DNA from: Bradyrhizobium sp. AZCC 1693
GTDB taxonomy: Bacteria > Pseudomonadota > Alphaproteobacteria > Rhizobiales > Xanthobacteraceae
Assembly (NCBI RefSeq): GCF_036924745.1
Contig: NZ_JAZHSD010000001.1
Span: forward strand, 3,348,001 to 3,412,000
DNA length: 64,000 nucleotides
Direction: 5' to 3'
Shown piece after piece: positions 49,448 to 57,512 of this stretch (positions are counted from its first letter, which is position 1; every line of letters starts with the position of its first letter). The notes under the pieces are model-generated. The model saw nothing but the letters and a program-made list of their open reading frames with translations. It was not told the origin of the DNA and did no database searches. Position numbers and translations under genes: made by a program.

Positions 49448-50057
49448 GATTCCGGGCGTGCTGCTCGCCGGCGGCCTCGCGCGCAGAATGGGCGGAGGCG
49501 ACAAGCCGATGCGCACCATCGCCGGCCGCACCATTCTCGACCGCGTGATCGCGCGCCTTGCGCTGCAATGTGACGGCTTGATCCTTAACGCCAACGGCGA
49601 TCCTGCGCGCTTTGCCGCGTTCGGGCTGCCCGTCATCCCCGACGGCGTCGCGGATTTTCCAGGCCCGCTCGCTGGTATCCTCGCGGCGCTCGACTGGGCT
49701 GCGGCCAATCGGCCAGATGTAAAACTCGTTCTCAGTGCCGCCGCCGACTGTCCGTTCCTGCCGCGCGATCTGGTGTCGCGGCTGTACGGCGCGCTGGAAG
49801 CAGAGAAGGCCGAACTGGCCGTTGCCACCTCCGACGGGCAGTCGCATCCGGTGATCGGGCTTTGGAGCGTCGGCTTGCGCGAACAACTGCGCCACGCGCT
49901 TGTCGTCGAAGACGTCAGGAAGATCGACCGCTGGACCGCGCGCTTCCGGCTCGCCACTGTGACATGGCCGATCACACCGCTCGATCCGTTCTTCAACGCC
50001 AACACCATGGACGACATCGCCGAAGCGGAACGGCTGGCGGCGCTGGATGGCGGGTGA
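49440..50057 (+). CDS. mobA: Molybdenum cofactor guanylyltransferase
   Basis: Adds GMP to molybdopterin to form MGD. It has 205 aa, begins [20 protein letters not shown] with the nucleotidyltransferase LAGG-x-x-RRMGG loop, followed by [18 protein letters not shown], then [17 protein letters not shown] and SHPVIGLW. The start ATG lies within the fdhD end (8-nt overlap), implying coupled translation. Confidence 0.94.
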   Translation: MTKIPGVLLAGGLARRMGGGDKPMRTIAGRTILDRVIARLALQCDGLILNANGDPARFAAFGLPVIPDGVADFPGPLAGILAALDWAAANRPDVKLVLSAAADCPFLPRDLVSRLYGALEAEKAELAVATSDGQSHPVIGLWSVGLREQLRHALVVEDVRKIDRWTARFRLATVTWPITPLDPFFNANTMDDIAEAERLAALDGG

Positions 50058-50062
50058 TCGTG

Positions 50063-50182
50063 CCCCGGATGCTGCGCAGCACGAAGTGATGCGCTGCTGA
50101 TCCGGGGCCCATACTCCGCAGCTAAGAATGGGTCCCGGCTCTGCGGAGCAGCGTGAAGAACGCTGCACCGCGTCCGGGACAC
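50063..50182. repeat. Palindromic repeat downstream of mobA
   Basis: CCCCGGATGCTGCGCAGCAC is mirrored by GCGCTGCTGATCCGGGG, followed by CTCCGCAG...CTGCGGAG and GTCCGGGAC arms. It lies between convergent mobA and the monooxygenase gene and is of a different type from the ATGGCCGGG family. Confidence 0.6.
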
Positions 50183-50219
50183 GCGAGACCAGACTTCATC
50201 AGCGCGCGCATACCGCCCT

Positions 50220-51350
50220 CTACGCCGCCAGCGGCACAGTCCAGGCGTCGTAGCCATAGACCCAGTCAGCATCGGTTTTCCCGCTGAGCCAGGTATTGGC
50301 GCGCGAAGTCTGCTGGATCCGCTCTGTCCGCTCCTTGCGCGTCGCCTCGAAACGGCGAAACGCGTTCGCAACACCGTCACGTTCGACGCCGTCAAGGCAG
50401 CGGGACAATACCGCCGCGTCCTCGATCGCCATCGCCGCGCCCTGCGCCATGTAGGGCGTCATCGGGTGGCAGGCATCTCCAAGCAGCGTCACGTTGCGAT
50501 TCCCCCATCGCTCCAGCGAATTGCGGTCGACGATCGCCCATTTGTGCACGTCGGGGCACGCGGCCAGCACCTGCTCGACCTGACGGTCGAAGCCCGCGAA
50601 CGCCTTGCGCAATTCCCTGACGTCGCCCTTCGCCGACCATGACTCGATGCGGAAATCCGGCTCCGGCTGGCTGGTGACGAGGTAGATCTCGCTGCGGTCC
50701 GGCTTGACGTAATAGATGACGATGTGGCGGTCCTCGCCCCACCATTTGGTGCAGTCGTCGATCTTTTCACCACCGAGCAGCGCGGCGGGATAGGTGGTGC
50801 GATAGGCGATCCGCCCGGTGAAATTCACCGGCGAGACGCCGAACAGGATATCTCGCACGACCGAGTGAACGCCGTCGGCGCCGATCACGGCGTCAGCCAT
50901 TGCAGTCGCGCCGCTGGCAAAGGTGAGCCGGACACCCTCGCCGCTTTCCTCCAGCCCGACCAGTTTGTGATTGAGCCTGACGCATTCATCTGGAACGGCG
51001 CTGGCGAGCGCCGCGTGCAGATCACCGCGATGCGCCAGCAGATAGGGCGCGCCGAACTTCTGTTCGGCGCTCTCGCCGAAGATCATGTCGAACTTGATTT
51101 CACCGGTGCGCCAGTCGCGGTTGTTCCAGGAGCGCGGGTAGAACGATTGCGCGCGCAGCCTTACCTCCAGCCCCAGCCCGCGCAGCACCTTCATGGCGTT
51201 GCAGCCGATCTGGATGCCGGCCCCTAACCGCGCGAATTGCGTGGCCTGCTCGTAGACGGTGACGTCGATGCCCACCCGCCGCAGCGCCGCAGCGGTCGCG
51301 AGCCCACCCATGCCGGCGCCGATGATCGCAATCGACAATGGTCTTGCCAT
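50220..51350 (-). CDS. FAD-dependent aromatic-ring monooxygenase (NicC/salicylate-hydroxylase-like)
   Basis: A 376-aa class A flavoprotein hydroxylase. The dinucleotide fold is IAIIGAGMGGLATAAALRRV, the middle DG motif VIGADGVHSVVRD, and the second FAD motif LLGDACHPMTPYMAQGAAMA. The ending DADWVYGYDAWTVPL resembles 6-hydroxynicotinate 3-monooxygenase and related enzymes (from memory). The exact substrate is uncertain. No other nicotinate genes are visible nearby, so a specific pathway cannot be claimed. Confidence 0.82.
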   Translation of the reverse strand: MARPLSIAIIGAGMGGLATAAALRRVGIDVTVYEQATQFARLGAGIQIGCNAMKVLRGLGLEVRLRAQSFYPRSWNNRDWRTGEIKFDMIFGESAEQKFGAPYLLAHRGDLHAALASAVPDECVRLNHKLVGLEESGEGVRLTFASGATAMADAVIGADGVHSVVRDILFGVSPVNFTGRIAYRTTYPAALLGGEKIDDCTKWWGEDRHIVIYYVKPDRSEIYLVTSQPEPDFRIESWSAKGDVRELRKAFAGFDRQVEQVLAACPDVHKWAIVDRNSLERWGNRNVTLLGDACHPMTPYMAQGAAMAIEDAAVLSRCLDGVERDGVANAFRRFEATRKERTERIQQTSRANTWLSGKTDADWVYGYDAWTVPLAA

Positions 51351-51406
51351 TCCCGTCCCTGCCCGAGCCGCTTCTGTTGACGGCTTCTCACACTTTGCCC
51401 GCCGCG

Positions 51407-53368
51407 TCAGGCTGGCCGAAACCCGGCCTGCTCCAGCGCTGCGCGGCCCTCGTCCGACGCCAGCGCATCGAGAAAAGCCTGCACCGCCGGCCGCTGCTTG
51501 CGCGCTGTCACCAGCGCGAAGTCATAATGCTCTTCGGCAAAGGGAATGAAACCCAGGTTTGACGCATGCGCGACCGGCGCAATGGTCATGCCCCAGTCGG
51601 CGCGGTGCTGTGCGACCGCGGCCGCCACCGCATTGTGCGAACGCGGCTGATTCCAGTAGCCGTCCGGCCGCGCGCCGCCGAGCAGCCGGTCGACCAGGAT
51701 GCGCGTGCCTGCACCCTGGTTGCGATTGACCATGATGCAGGCGGGGTCGGCGAGCGCCGCGCGCACTGCGTCTTCGGCCGACAGCCCCTCGAAACGCCGG
51801 TCGCCCTTGCGGAAGACGATGCCCTGCATGCGACGCCATCCCGGCACCAGTTCGAGCCCGTCGCTCAGATAGGGCGTGTTGTAGGTCTCGGTCTTCTCGT
51901 CGAACAAATGAATCGGCGCAAAGTCGCATTCGCCGCGCTTGGCGGCCGAGAGCCCGCCGAGGCTGCCGACGGCGATCGAGCGCACGACGAGCCCGGCATG
52001 CGCCAGCGGCGCGGTGACGAGATCGAGCCCGGTGCAGTGGCTGCCGACGATGACGAGATCCGGCACCCGTACATGCGGCGTGAACAGCGTCACCTCGGCC
52101 TCACTGCCCGCCGGCATCTGATCGGCGAGCGCATCGATCTTCAGAAAACCGTCGGCCTGCGCGAATGATGTGATGGCGCCGGAGCCCTTGCCGGTGGGGT
52201 ACGCGATCAGGCCGTCTGATCCTTCCACCAGCGACACCATGACGAATTCGGTGCGGCCGAGCTCGGAGGCGATCCGCACCGGCACCCGTGCATTGACCTT
52301 GGCGTCCGAACGCGGCGGCAGGCCGGCCATCCGCCGCAGCACCGGCACGATCATGTCGTGAAAGGTGAACATCGCCGAGGTCGGAAATCCCGGCAGGATG
52401 ATCACGGGTTTGCCGTTGCATACCGCAAGGCACAGCGGCTTGCCGGGCTTCAGCGCCACGCCATGGGCGATGATGCCGGGTTTGCCGAGCCGGCCGATGA
52501 TGCGATGGGAGACGTCGCCCGCGCCCTTCGACGTACCGCCCGACAGCACCAGCATGTCGCTGGTCTCCAGCGCCTTGCGCATTACGGCTTCGAGCTGTTC
52601 CTCGTCATCGGCAACGGCGCCGAGAAACACCGCTTCGCCGCCATTTTCGTTCACCGCCGCTGCGACGATCGCACCATTGGTGTCATAGATTGCGGCAGGA
52701 GGCAGCGGCTGACCGGGCTGCGCCAGTTCGTCGCCGGTAGAGATCACCGCAATGCGCGGCCGGCGCGCGACCGTGACCTGCGCGATGCCGCAGGCCGCCA
52801 GCATGCCGATCTCGCGCGAGCCGATGACGGTGCCGGCGCGCAGCAGCGCCTCGCCGCGGGCGATGTCGGAACCGGCATAGGACACGAATTGCCCGGGGGA
52901 AGCGGCGCGGCGGATTTCGATCGCGCGATGTCCCGCCGGCTGCGTGTGCTCGACCATGACGACGGCATCCGCTCCGCGCGGCACCGGACCGCCGGTCGCG
53001 ATTGATGTGGCCGTTCCCGACAATACCGGCCGCGTCGGCGCGGTACCGCAGGCGATCACCTCGTCGTTCAGCATCACGCGGACCGGCGACGCCTCGCCGG
53101 CAGTAGCAAGATCGGCGGAGCGGACCGCAAAGCCGTCGACGTTGGAGCGGTCGAAAGGCGGCACGTCGATCGGCGCGGTGACGTCTTCGGCGAGCGCGCA
53201 ACCGAGTGCGTCGGCGAGCGGGCGCTTCTCGCTTGCGATCGCGCGCGGGAACAAGGCGGCTTCGAAACGCGCCAGCGCATCCTCGCGCGACAGGATCGTC
53301 AGGAACTGATCCTGCTCGCTATTGTCGCGATCTCTGGGCGAAGGCGTATTGGTCATTCCCGAACTCAT
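51407..53368 (-). CDS. MoeA-like protein fused to a periplasmic-binding-protein-like domain
   Basis: 653 aa. Residues about 25-420 are MoeA-like: IDVPPFDRSNVDGFAVRSAD, ISTGDELAQPGQPL and LSGGTSKGAGDVSHRIIGRL. Residues about 435-653 are a type-2 binding-protein (LysR-effector-like) domain: VPDLVIVGSHCTGLDLVTAP, FAPIHLFDEKTETYNTPYLS and NRNQGAGTRILVDRLL. This MoeA/LysR-substrate-binding fusion is a known but poorly characterised arrangement. It may sense molybdate or cofactor state (inference). The start at 53368 is 3 nt after the upstream moeA-like stop; ATG 53356 is also possible. Confidence 0.88.
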   Translation of the reverse strand: MSSGMTNTPSPRDRDNSEQDQFLTILSREDALARFEAALFPRAIASEKRPLADALGCALAEDVTAPIDVPPFDRSNVDGFAVRSADLATAGEASPVRVMLNDEVIACGTAPTRPVLSGTATSIATGGPVPRGADAVVMVEHTQPAGHRAIEIRRAASPGQFVSYAGSDIARGEALLRAGTVIGSREIGMLAACGIAQVTVARRPRIAVISTGDELAQPGQPLPPAAIYDTNGAIVAAAVNENGGEAVFLGAVADDEEQLEAVMRKALETSDMLVLSGGTSKGAGDVSHRIIGRLGKPGIIAHGVALKPGKPLCLAVCNGKPVIILPGFPTSAMFTFHDMIVPVLRRMAGLPPRSDAKVNARVPVRIASELGRTEFVMVSLVEGSDGLIAYPTGKGSGAITSFAQADGFLKIDALADQMPAGSEAEVTLFTPHVRVPDLVIVGSHCTGLDLVTAPLAHAGLVVRSIAVGSLGGLSAAKRGECDFAPIHLFDEKTETYNTPYLSDGLELVPGWRRMQGIVFRKGDRRFEGLSAEDAVRAALADPACIMVNRNQGAGTRILVDRLLGGARPDGYWNQPRSHNAVAAAVAQHRADWGMTIAPVAHASNLGFIPFAEEHYDFALVTARKQRPAVQAFLDALASDEGRAALEQAGFRPA

Positions 53369-53371
53369 ATA

Positions 53372-54484
53372 TCAGTCCCGCAACATATAGGCATCGACCG
53401 GGCTGCCCGCCGCAAACCCTTCCGAGCCGCCGGGCACCACCAGCCAGGCTTCGGCACGCGCAATCGCGTCGAGCGACAATTCGCCCACCGCCAGCGTGGT
53501 CCACATATCCTGCTTCCGCTCCAGCAACACGATCTCGGCGATGCCGACGCTGGATGCAATCTTGCGCGCCAGCGGCAAATTGACCGTTTTGCGCTGGGTC
53601 CGGCCCGAGAGGCGATCGACCGCGGGAAGCGCCAGCGTCCACCATGCCGCAAGGGCCTGATCCGGCGCGCCCGGCAGCACGACAACCGGTGTGTTGCCGA
53701 CGCGTCCGACAGCCGAGGTGCGGCCGGGCTGCAAGGCAATGCCATGGCCGAGAGTTTTGCCGCGCGCGGCCAATGCGGTCACCGTCGCATCGGTGCGGCC
53801 GACGCCGGAGCCGCCGACGATCAGGAGCAGGTCGCACGCGCCGTCATCGAGTGCCGCCGCAATCGATCCGGCATCGCGGCCCGCGGCGGTCGACGACACG
53901 GCGTCGGCGCCCGCGGCCCGCGCGCTTTCCGCGATCAGATCCGCCGTCACGCTGCCGCCGGGGACATTGACGATGCGCAGCCTCGGACGGCGGACATTCA
54001 ACCGCGCCAATCCTGCCGCGCGCGCCATCAGGAGATCGCGCGGCAGCACGCGCCGCCCGGCCGCCGCGACGACGCTGCCGGCTGCGATATCGCCGCCGGC
54101 CCGGCGCACGCCCTGCCCCGGGATTGCCTCCGCCAGCACCTGCGGCATCGGGCCGGACAAGTCGACGGAATCGGAATCGAGCACGCAGTCGTACCCCTCC
54201 GGCATGGCCCCGCCGGCCTCGACCCAAACCGGCGGCGCCGATAACGGCAACGGCGAATAGGAGGATGCGCCGACGAGATCGCGGGCGCAAAAAGCGTAGC
54301 CGTCTGCAGCGGCAATGTTGCGCGGCGGATAGGCGGGAAGCGGCGGCATCCCGGCAGCGACGCAACCCAGCGCTTCCCCAAGCATTAATTCCACCGGCGC
54401 GACCGGTTCCACGCCGTTCAGCAGGGCATCGAGCGCCCTGTCGAGCGGTGTCAGCGAGGTCGGCAGGCGCTGCGGCGAGGTCAT
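53372..54484 (-). CDS. Divergent MoeA-like molybdopterin-binding protein
   Basis: A 370-aa protein beginning MTSPQRLPTSLTPLDRALDA. It carries MoeA-type sections in order: YPPRNIAAADGYAFCARDLV, PEGYDCVLDSDSVD, AGRRVLPRDLLMARAAGLAR, LLLIVGGSGVGRTDATVTAL and NTPVVVLPGAPDQALAAWW. The binding motif usually reading TGG-S-G-xxD is altered to GGSGVGRTD. It is shorter and more divergent than moeA at 46582. Being immediately upstream of the MoeA-PBP fusion implies joint function, perhaps for a particular molybdoenzyme. Confidence 0.8.
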   Translation of the reverse strand: MTSPQRLPTSLTPLDRALDALLNGVEPVAPVELMLGEALGCVAAGMPPLPAYPPRNIAAADGYAFCARDLVGASSYSPLPLSAPPVWVEAGGAMPEGYDCVLDSDSVDLSGPMPQVLAEAIPGQGVRRAGGDIAAGSVVAAAGRRVLPRDLLMARAAGLARLNVRRPRLRIVNVPGGSVTADLIAESARAAGADAVSSTAAGRDAGSIAAALDDGACDLLLIVGGSGVGRTDATVTALAARGKTLGHGIALQPGRTSAVGRVGNTPVVVLPGAPDQALAAWWTLALPAVDRLSGRTQRKTVNLPLARKIASSVGIAEIVLLERKQDMWTTLAVGELSLDAIARAEAWLVVPGGSEGFAAGSPVDAYMLRD

Positions 54485-54655
54485 GGCCCGGCTATGCCCT
54501 GAATCGGGGCGGAAATAAACAGAACCGGGTACCGCTCCCTCCATTCGGCTACGTTGACGCCGTTCCAAAATAGTTGCAAATGAGACCAATTGGCGGATCA
54601 AACCGCCTGCGAAAACCAACGGCCAACGCGCCGATTCCAGGGAGGAGAAGACAGG
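54485..54655. other. Divergent intergenic region
   Basis: Between the MoeA-like gene and the substrate-binding protein gene. A TTGACG at 54554 followed after 17 nt by CAAATG is a weak sigma-70-like promoter for the plus strand. Otherwise I see nothing. Confidence 0.3.
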
Positions 54656-55867
54656 ATGTTCGCCAGGAATCTATCCAGGCTGGGAATACTCGCGGCCGCG
54701 ATGCTGGCATCGACCGCCGCGCTCGCGCAAGTTTCAGACGATGTGGTCAAGATCGGCGTCCTCACCGACATGAACGGTCCGGCCGCGACGCCGACCGGCC
54801 AGGGCTCGGTCACATCAGCGCAGATGGCGATCGACGATTTCGGCGGCAAGGTGCTGGGCAAACCGATCAGCATCATCGCCGGCGACCACCAGCTCAAGCC
54901 CGACATCGGCGGCGCGATTGCGCGGCGCTGGTATGACGTCGATCAGGTCGACCTGATCGTCGACGTTCCGGTCTCCGCGGTCGGCCTTGCGGTGCAGAAC
55001 ATTGCCAATGACAAGAAAAAGCTGTTCATCACGCATTCGACCCTGGCCGCGGATTTTCACGGCAAATTCTGCTCGCCCTACGCGATGCAGTGGGTGATCG
55101 ACACCCGTTCGCTCGCGGCCGGCACCGCGCAGGCCGTGGTCAAGCGCGGCGGCGACAGTTGGTTCTTCATCACCGACGACTATGCGTTCGGCCACTCGCT
55201 GGAACGCGACGCGTCGGCCGTCGTCACCGCCAATGGCGGCAAGGTGCTGGGTTCGGTGCGGCCGCCGCTCGCGACGCCTGATCTGTCGTCCTTCGTGCTG
55301 CAGGCGCAGGCCTCCAAGGCCAAGATCATCGGCATCGCCGCTGGTCCGCCCAACAACATGAACGAGATCAAGACCGCCGCCGAGTTCGGCGTGCTGAAGG
55401 GCGGCCAGCAGATGGCGGCATTGCTGGCGCTGATCACCGACATCCATTCGCTGGGACTGCCGGCGGCGCAAGGCCTGTTGCTGACGACCTCGTTCTACTG
55501 GGACATGGACGACAAGACCCGCGAATGGTCAAAACGCTATTTCGCCAAGATGAACCGGATGCCGACGATGTGGCAGGCCGGCGTCTATTCCTCCGTCATG
55601 AGCTACCTCAACGCCATCAAGGAGACCGGCACCGACGAGCCGCTGAAAGTGGCGGCGAAGATGCGCGAAAAGCCGATCGAGGATTTCTTTTCCCGCAACG
55701 GCAAGCTGCGCGAGGACAATCTGATGGTGCACGACCTGTGGCTGGTGCAGGTCAAGAAGCCGGAGGAATCGAAATATCCGTGGGACTATTATCAGATCCT
55801 CGCCAAGATTCCCGGCGATGAAGCGTTCGGCCCGCCAGACCCGGCATGCGCGATGGCGAAGAAGTGA
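54656..55867 (+). CDS. ABC transporter substrate-binding protein (branched-chain amino-acid type)
   Basis: A 403-aa periplasmic protein. The signal peptide MFARNLSRLGILAAAMLAST ends at AALAQ. The mature part starts SDDVVKIGVLTDMNGPAATP, the LivJ/HAAT fold opening, and continues with VPVSAVGLAVQNIANDKKKL and FFITDDYAFGHSLERDASAV. GGGAGGAGAAGACAGG precedes the ATG at 54656. In Bradyrhizobium this paralogous group is large, and ligands include aromatic and other organic acids as well as amino acids. No permease or ATPase gene adjoins it. Confidence 0.9.
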   Translation: MFARNLSRLGILAAAMLASTAALAQVSDDVVKIGVLTDMNGPAATPTGQGSVTSAQMAIDDFGGKVLGKPISIIAGDHQLKPDIGGAIARRWYDVDQVDLIVDVPVSAVGLAVQNIANDKKKLFITHSTLAADFHGKFCSPYAMQWVIDTRSLAAGTAQAVVKRGGDSWFFITDDYAFGHSLERDASAVVTANGGKVLGSVRPPLATPDLSSFVLQAQASKAKIIGIAAGPPNNMNEIKTAAEFGVLKGGQQMAALLALITDIHSLGLPAAQGLLLTTSFYWDMDDKTREWSKRYFAKMNRMPTMWQAGVYSSVMSYLNAIKETGTDEPLKVAAKMREKPIEDFFSRNGKLREDNLMVHDLWLVQVKKPEESKYPWDYYQILAKIPGDEAFGPPDPACAMAKK

Positions 55868-55877
55868 CTGCGCATGA

Positions 55878-55971
55878 GTCATTCCGGGGCGCGCAAGCGA
55901 ACTATGGTGCGCAATTGCGCACCTGAGAATCTCGAGATTCCGGGTTCGCGCTACGCGCGCCCCGGAATGAC
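55878..55971. repeat. Palindromic repeat downstream of the binding-protein gene
   Basis: GTCATTCCGGGGCGCGC is mirrored by GCGCGCCCCGGAATGAC, with an inner pair GGTGCGCAATTGCGCACC (55917-55934). It is another Bradyrhizobium-style repeat family. Confidence 0.7.
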
Positions 55972-55975
55972 CTCT

Positions 55976-56001
55976 GCCGATAGAAGCGAGCTTCTATCGG
56001 C
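55976..56001. terminator. Bidirectional hairpin terminator
   Basis: GCCGATAGAAG and CTTCTATCGGC form a perfect 11-bp stem around a 4-nt loop, between the convergent stops at 55867 and 56007. No long U-tract follows. Confidence 0.6.
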
Positions 56002-56006
56002 GCCGG

Positions 56007-56972
56007 TCACTTCACCACCCCCGCCTCGCGAAAATACTTCATCACGCCGGGATGGATCAGCGCCGCATTCGGCGCGGCCGCGACCGTGTTCGCGGCCGTG
56101 GTCTCGCAGGCCTGCGACAGCTTCTTGCAGAGCGCGGCCTCGGCCCCGTGCAGTGTACGCGCCAGCCGGTAGGCGACATCGTCGGGCAGGCTTTCGCGCG
56201 CGAGCACAAAACTCCATGAGCCGACGGAATCGATCGCTGCCGGCTGATTCGGATAGCTGTTGGCGGGCACCGTCAGCGGCTTGAGAAAGGTGTGCTTGGC
56301 GCGGATGCGCGCGATCTCGCTGGCGTCGGGCGCGATGAAGCGTGCGCCGCCCGGCGCCTGCGCCATGGTGGCAAAACCCGGCCAGCCGATGCCCGCGCCC
56401 CACAGCGCGGCGGCACGACCATCCTGCACCATGGCAGGGCCGTCGCCGGCGCGGTCGAGATAGATCGACTTGAAGTCCTCGTCCTGCTTCAGGCCGATAC
56501 CGTCGAGCATGTAGCGCGACAGGATCGGCAGGCCAGACCCCTTGGCGCCGAAGGCGACCGGCTGGCCGACCAGATCCCTGATCGTCCTGTAGGGACTGTC
56601 CGCCCGCACCACGAACATGCCAGGACTGGAATACATCGCGGTGAGGATCTTCAGTTTTGTCGGCGCCCGCCCGATGCCCATAAAGGCTTCGTAGGACGGC
56701 TCGCCGGCCACCAGCGCGATGTCGAGCTGGTCGGATTCCAGCAGCGGGATGTTTTCGTTCGAGCCCTTGGTGTTGCGCGGCTCGATCGAGAGCCCCGGAT
56801 CGGCGGCGTTCATCACTTCCGCAAACGCATTGCCATAGACCGGGAAGCCGCCGCCCGGCGTCGCGGTGCCCAGGCTGATTGTGGTCTTGGTAATGGCCTT
56901 GCCTCCCTCCTGCGCGGTGGCGACGCCGGCGAACAGCAGCAGGCCGGCCCAGGCGATCCCAGCGAGTTTCAT
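56007..56972 (-). CDS. TAXI-family TRAP transporter solute-binding protein
   Basis: A 321-aa periplasmic protein. Its signal peptide is MKLAGIAWAGLLLFAGVATA. The mature part carries ISLGTATPGGGFPVYGNAFA, then NENIPLLESDQLDIALVAGE and AFGAKGSGLPILSRYMLDGI, as in the TAXI (TRAP-associated extracytoplasmic immunogenic) group. A fused TRAP membrane subunit usually accompanies such genes; none is present in the window, so it is an orphan here. Its ligand is unknown. Confidence 0.85.
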   Translation of the reverse strand: MKLAGIAWAGLLLFAGVATAQEGGKAITKTTISLGTATPGGGFPVYGNAFAEVMNAADPGLSIEPRNTKGSNENIPLLESDQLDIALVAGEPSYEAFMGIGRAPTKLKILTAMYSSPGMFVVRADSPYRTIRDLVGQPVAFGAKGSGLPILSRYMLDGIGLKQDEDFKSIYLDRAGDGPAMVQDGRAAALWGAGIGWPGFATMAQAPGGARFIAPDASEIARIRAKHTFLKPLTVPANSYPNQPAAIDSVGSWSFVLARESLPDDVAYRLARTLHGAEAALCKKLSQACETTAANTVAAAPNAALIHPGVMKYFREAGVVK

Positions 56973-57143
56973 TTCTAGCCTCAAGCGTTCGGTGACGAAT
57001 GATGCAACGGAGGTTGTAGGCAAGCGCGGGGCCTGACGAAAGCCTGTTCTTGGCTCCCAGCCCGGCATTGCCGTATCGCTGTCATGCCTGTAAACGATGG
57101 CGGCACCGTTGCCGGCCGCCCTCCCCGCGGCCGCTCCGCGGCG

Positions 57144-57219
57144 GGGCCTGTAGCTCAATGGTTAGAGCCGGCCGCTCATAACGGTCTGGTTGCAGGTTCG
57201 AGTCCTGCCGGGCCCACCA
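57144..57219 (+). tRNA. tRNA with CAT anticodon (Ile2-like, or elongator Met)
   Basis: 76 nt, CCA encoded. The acceptor GGGCCTG pairs with CGGGCCC. The anticodon CAT is at tRNA positions 34-36 (57177-57179) within CTCATAA, and the T arm is GCAGGTTCGAGTCCTGC. C4-G69 and C5-G68 in the acceptor stem favour Ile2 (lysidine-modified) over elongator Met, by inference. Its 3' 49 nt are repeated exactly at 61380-61428. Confidence 0.93.
57171..57219 (+). repeat. Left attachment repeat inside the tRNA
   Basis: Bases from tRNA position 28 to the CCA end are identical over 49 bp to 61380-61428. The intact tRNA is thus kept at the left end. This is the normal signature of site-specific integration into a tRNA 3' half. 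Confidence 0.9.
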
Positions 57220-57512
57220 GTGAAATCAGCAACTTATCAGGAGCTATTTCGCCGTAGCGAGATCACCGCACCAGAAATGCTCCGACTTGCTCGCCTATCG
57301 CTATACTCAGACAGTTCGCAAGCTAGTCCGCGGGGTTCGATCCGACAACTGCCCCTCCTTCTCAATCGTAGATTCGGCGGCTTCATCGCACGAATTGATC
57401 AGTCCGCGCTCTGCAGACAGCCCCGTCCACTTCAGAAGCTGAGTTGCCTGATTTAGGCGATAATCGCGCGCAACAAGTATACCCTATTTGCAAGCGGCGA
57501 AGGGGGTTCGTG
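57220..57512. other. Leader region of the mobile element
   Basis: Between tRNA and fusion gene. I see no gene, no IS66-like terminal repeat and no obvious promoter. TATACCCTATTTG near 57478 is AT-rich and could serve as a -10. Confidence 0.4.
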
